A DNA stretch of 50,687 nt from Hydrogenophilales bacterium (GTDB taxonomy: Bacteria > Pseudomonadota > Gammaproteobacteria > Burkholderiales > Thiobacillaceae). The number at the start of each line of letters is the position of its first letter. The stretch's first letter is position 1. The translations under genes and the position numbers were made by a program. Of this stretch, positions 50,192-50,687 are shown one piece after another. The notes below the pieces were generated by a model, which saw nothing but the letters and a program-made list of their open reading frames with translations, was not told the origin of the DNA and searched no databases. The stretch is from positions 1-50,687 of the forward strand of contig JAGXGM010000014.1 of NCBI GenBank assembly GCA_024636675.1. Direction: 5' to 3'.

Positions 50192-50207
50192 TGGCACAGG
50201 CATTGCA
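50192..50207 (+). promoter_or_regulatory. Sigma-54 (RpoN) promoter
   Basis: TGGCAC-AGGCA-TTGCA matches the -24/-12 consensus exactly, with ten bases between the invariant GG and GC. The predicted start is near 50218, 27 bases before the ATG at 50245, which leaves room for the AGGAG ribosome site at 50234–50238. Confidence 0.8.
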
Positions 50208-50244
50208 AGTATTCAGGCATCCCCCCCTTACCCAGGAGCGCATC

Positions 50245-50397
50245 ATGAAACTGCAATTCGGCAAAAAACAACTGGTCCTCGAACTCAGCGCCTCGCCTTT
50301 CGCCTGGTTTCACGGCCAGACCGAACGCATGAGCCTCACCAGCCTGTCGCTGCTGTTCGTGCAATTCTCCCTGTTTGCCCGCCAGCCTGCACTCTGA
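50245..50397 (+). CDS. Small protein A of a tandem paralogous pair
   Basis: The 50-aa product (MKLQFGKKQLVLELSASP..., ending FARQPAL) has a strong ribosome site AGGAG six bases before the ATG. It has an alternating hydrophobic/polar pattern suggesting beta strands (LVLELSASPFAWF; SLTSLSLLFVQFSLF), with no signal peptide and no cysteine. I do not recognise the family. Residues 10–46 align without gaps to the next gene, with 17 identities in about 37 positions. It sits behind a consensus sigma-54 promoter, and its stop overlaps the next start (TGATG). Confidence 0.75.
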   Translation: MKLQFGKKQLVLELSASPFAWFHGQTERMSLTSLSLLFVQFSLFARQPAL

Positions 50398-50552
50398 TGC
50401 AAGTCGGTCGAGCAACCAGCGTGAGCCTCAGCCTGTCCAGCTCGCCGCTGGGGTTTTTCAGCGGCAGTACTTACCGCATGTCGATGTTCAGCTTCACGCT
50501 GCTGTTCATCGAATTCCGGGTGCTGCGGCGGACCACGCCTTACTACACCTGA
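50397..50552 (+). CDS. Small protein B of a tandem paralogous pair
   Basis: The 51-aa product (MQVGRATSVSLSLSSSP..., ending RRTTPYYT) starts on the last base of the preceding stop codon, so translation is coupled. It shares with small protein A the pattern LS-S-SP, F, G-x-T-x-RMS, S-x-x-LLF-x-x-F and a terminal Arg, at a constant offset of one residue. The C-terminus is more basic. Its function is unknown. It ends 14 bases before the IS481-like element and appears intact. Confidence 0.75.
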   Translation: MQVGRATSVSLSLSSSPLGFFSGSTYRMSMFSFTLLFIEFRVLRRTTPYYT

Positions 50553-50566
50553 GCCGGACGCCTAGC

Positions 50567-50687
50567 TGTGATGTTTCAATAGGTTGTTCACCCGGAAGGA
50601 TCTGGGAAACTGGAGTTCTCGACGCTTCAGTACTCCCAGGGGGCCAACCGGATGAACAGCCATAAGAATGCCAGAACCACTTACGAA
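50567..50687 (+). mobile_element. Left end of an IS481-like insertion sequence (cut by the window edge)
   Basis: The element appears to begin TGTGATGTTTCAATAGG, with the TGT terminus usual for the family. It follows CCTAGC (50561–50566), which fits the 6-bp NCTAGN target duplicated by IS481. The transposase starts 85 bases inside. The right end and second target copy lie outside the window. Confidence 0.7.
50652..50687 (+). CDS. IS481-family transposase, N-terminal 12 codons only
   Basis: The last ATG in the window reads MNSHKNARTTYE, which fits the conserved start of IS481-family transposases (MN-HKNA-R/L-T). AGGGGG lies about ten bases before the ATG. The gene runs off the right end, so the helix-turn-helix and DDE catalytic domain cannot be checked. 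Confidence 0.7.
   Translation, partial: MNSHKNARTTYE

Overview
The window looks like chromosomal DNA of a GC-rich betaproteobacterium. Gene content and order (ispE–tRNA-Gln–prs–rplY–pth–ychF; ftsY–ftsE–ftsX–rpoH; bioB–F–H–C–D; a DUF2244–coxB–coxA–ctaG–DUF2970–coxC block) resemble respiring, often autotrophic Nitrosomonadales such as the Thiobacillus group. That placement is inferred from gene order and protein style, not from a database search. Nearly all of the sequence is coding, and no gene-free stretch exceeds about 280 bases.

Layout. 1–6.9 kb (minus strand) is a long housekeeping run: TPR lipoprotein, lolB, ispE, tRNA-Gln, prs, rplY, pth and ychF, then a separately promoted tRNA-Tyr. 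7–11.6 kb is a translationally coupled tripartite efflux operon (TolC-like, MacA-like, ABC ATPase, MacB-like permease) interrupted by a palindrome-rich spacer. 11.8–18.6 kb holds mutM, a dynamin-like GTPase, a ferredoxin, coaD, rsmD and a pair of M16 peptidase-family proteins. 18.8–22.4 kb (plus strand) is ftsY–ftsE–ftsX–rpoH, closed by a 24-bp perfect inverted repeat acting as a two-way terminator.

22.4–38.5 kb is a respiratory island, almost all on the minus strand. It runs from DUF2244, a caa3-type oxidase (coxB with a fused cytochrome c domain, coxA, coxC) and its assembly factors (CtaG, a 32-aa small protein, DUF2970, SURF1, a SCO-like protein, CtaA, CtaB), through an Rrf2 regulator and SCO1, into a cbb3 oxidase operon (ccoNOQP) with its own assembly genes ccoG, ccoH and ccoS plus a 35-aa membrane ORF. 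The upstream regions of coxB and ccoN share a GCGGCAATA core inside a dyad like the RegA/PrrA recognition sequence.

38.6–43.6 kb is the biotin operon (bioB, F, H, C, D; bioA is not in the window) behind a small membrane protein. comF, dgt, aroB, a family 2 glycosyltransferase and an ABC-F ATPase follow.

The most unusual piece is at the right edge (50.08–50.69 kb). Two tandem, translationally coupled, clearly paralogous proteins of about 50 aa sit behind a textbook sigma-54 promoter, with a 9-bp perfect inverted repeat at enhancer distance. Immediately next to them is the left end of an IS481-like insertion sequence, inserted beside a CCTAGC target.
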